From assembly GCA_045580775.1 (NCBI GenBank), contig JAZNOK010000071.1:1-5931 (forward strand): a DNA stretch of 5,931 bases. Direction: 5' to 3'. Below are positions 5,811 to 5,931 of the stretch, piece after piece. The notes under the pieces are model-generated. The model made no database searches, was not told where the DNA came from, and saw only the letters and a list, made by a program, of their open reading frames with translations. This stretch comes from JAZMZS01 sp045580775. GTDB lineage: Bacteria > Bacillota > Clostridia > Oscillospirales > CAG-272. How positions within the stretch are numbered: position 1 is the first letter of the stretch; each line of letters opens with the position of its first letter. The translations under genes and the position numbers were made by a program.

Positions 5811-5849
5811 ACGATCACTTGGTGACATAAGTCAAGCCCAAGTGATTGT
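5811..5849. repeat. Bulged long inverted repeat, candidate operator or origin structure
   Basis: ATCACTTGG (5814-5822) and CCAAGTGAT (5838-5846) are perfect inverse arms. The stem continues inward with TGAC (5823-5826) and GTCA (5831-5834) around an ATAA loop, leaving AGC (5835-5837) as a bulge. It continues outward with AC/GT and one G-T pair. The whole is a 13-bp core hairpin within 39 bp. It overlaps the -35 of a possible rightward promoter. A repressor operator, an origin of transfer or replication, or a structured RNA are all possible. Confidence 0.65.
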
Positions 5850-5874
5850 TAATGGTACTTATTCGAGTTATAAA
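5846..5874 (+). promoter_or_regulatory. Possible rightward promoter
   Basis: TTGTTA (5846-5851), a 17-nt spacer and TATAAA (5869-5874) match four and five of six consensus bases. Its -35 begins on the last base of the inverted repeat at 5838-5846, so a protein bound there could control it. Any gene it serves would lie mostly beyond the window. Confidence 0.35.
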
Positions 5875-5882
5875 AATTTGTT

Positions 5883-5911
5883 TTTGTATGGATAAACGAA
5901 AAACCCTTCAA
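5883..5911 (-). promoter_or_regulatory. Possible leftward promoter for the replication-like gene leader
   Basis: On the minus strand TTGAAG (5906-5911), a 17-nt spacer and TACAAA (5883-5888) each match four of six consensus bases. A second possible -10, TATAAC, lies at 5867-5872 without a good -35. If used, it would make a leader of about 165 nt that includes the large inverted repeat and the terminator. The region is A/T-rich, so chance matches are likely. Confidence 0.25.
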
Positions 5912-5931
5912 TCTTTTGGCAAAAACCAACA

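Noticed and set aside
5811..5849. Assignment of the palindrome as a known oriT
   Set aside because: I see none of the nick-site sequences I know for MOBP, MOBQ or MOBV relaxases and no relaxase gene in the window, so it is left as a candidate only.
5849..5930. Two leftward frames open from the right edge, ending at 5868 and 5849, that could be the tail of an upstream gene
   Set aside because: The 20- and 26-residue tails overlap each other in different frames and show no recognisable motif; both may be chance in A/T-rich DNA.
5888..5931. Rightward frame starting MDKRKTL and open to the window end
   Set aside because: Only 14 codons are visible and there is no ribosome binding site, so it cannot be supported as a gene.

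Overview
The window is a stretch of a mobile, probably conjugative, genetic element from a Gram-positive anaerobe of the Clostridia (Ruminococcus-like gut bacteria are my best guess). This rests on the strong AGGAGG-type ribosome binding sites, the consensus sigma-A promoter, the codon and amino-acid style, and the protein families. No taxonomic search was possible, so the genus is inference.

All recognised genes lie on the minus strand and read from right to left. In transcription order they are: (1) a 374-residue protein with two winged-helix regions that looks like a replication or regulatory DNA-binding protein (5709-4585); (2) a 175-residue winged-helix protein that I recognise from memory as DUF5697-like (4456-3929); (3) a 219-residue uncharacterised protein whose C-terminal half carries a RusA-like DxDN...DD signature (3802-3143); (4) a 366-residue protein with an N-terminal winged helix (2999-1899); (5) a VirD4/TraG-type coupling ATPase of a type IV secretion system (1912-26), translationally coupled to gene 4; and (6) the first seven codons of another gene that leaves the window at base 1. 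Only gene 5 has a firm function. The others are DNA-binding or nuclease-like accessory proteins whose position suggests element replication, control or relaxosome work.

The spaces between genes are short (about 125-220 bp) but full of structure. The 222 bp at the right edge contain a bulged 13-bp inverted repeat, two further hairpins, and an intrinsic terminator lying just before the ribosome binding site of gene 1, an arrangement typical of transcription attenuation. The gap before gene 2 has a perfect TTGACA-17-TATAAT promoter. The gap before gene 3 is nearly filled by three inverted repeats, two of them nested. The gap before gene 4 has a likely promoter and two mutually exclusive hairpins beside the ribosome binding site.

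The best candidates for something undescribed are the RusA-like domain in gene 3, the attenuator-like leader of gene 1, and the nested hairpin region between genes 2 and 3. No rRNA, tRNA, CRISPR array, transposase or integrase is visible, and neither end of the element can be located.
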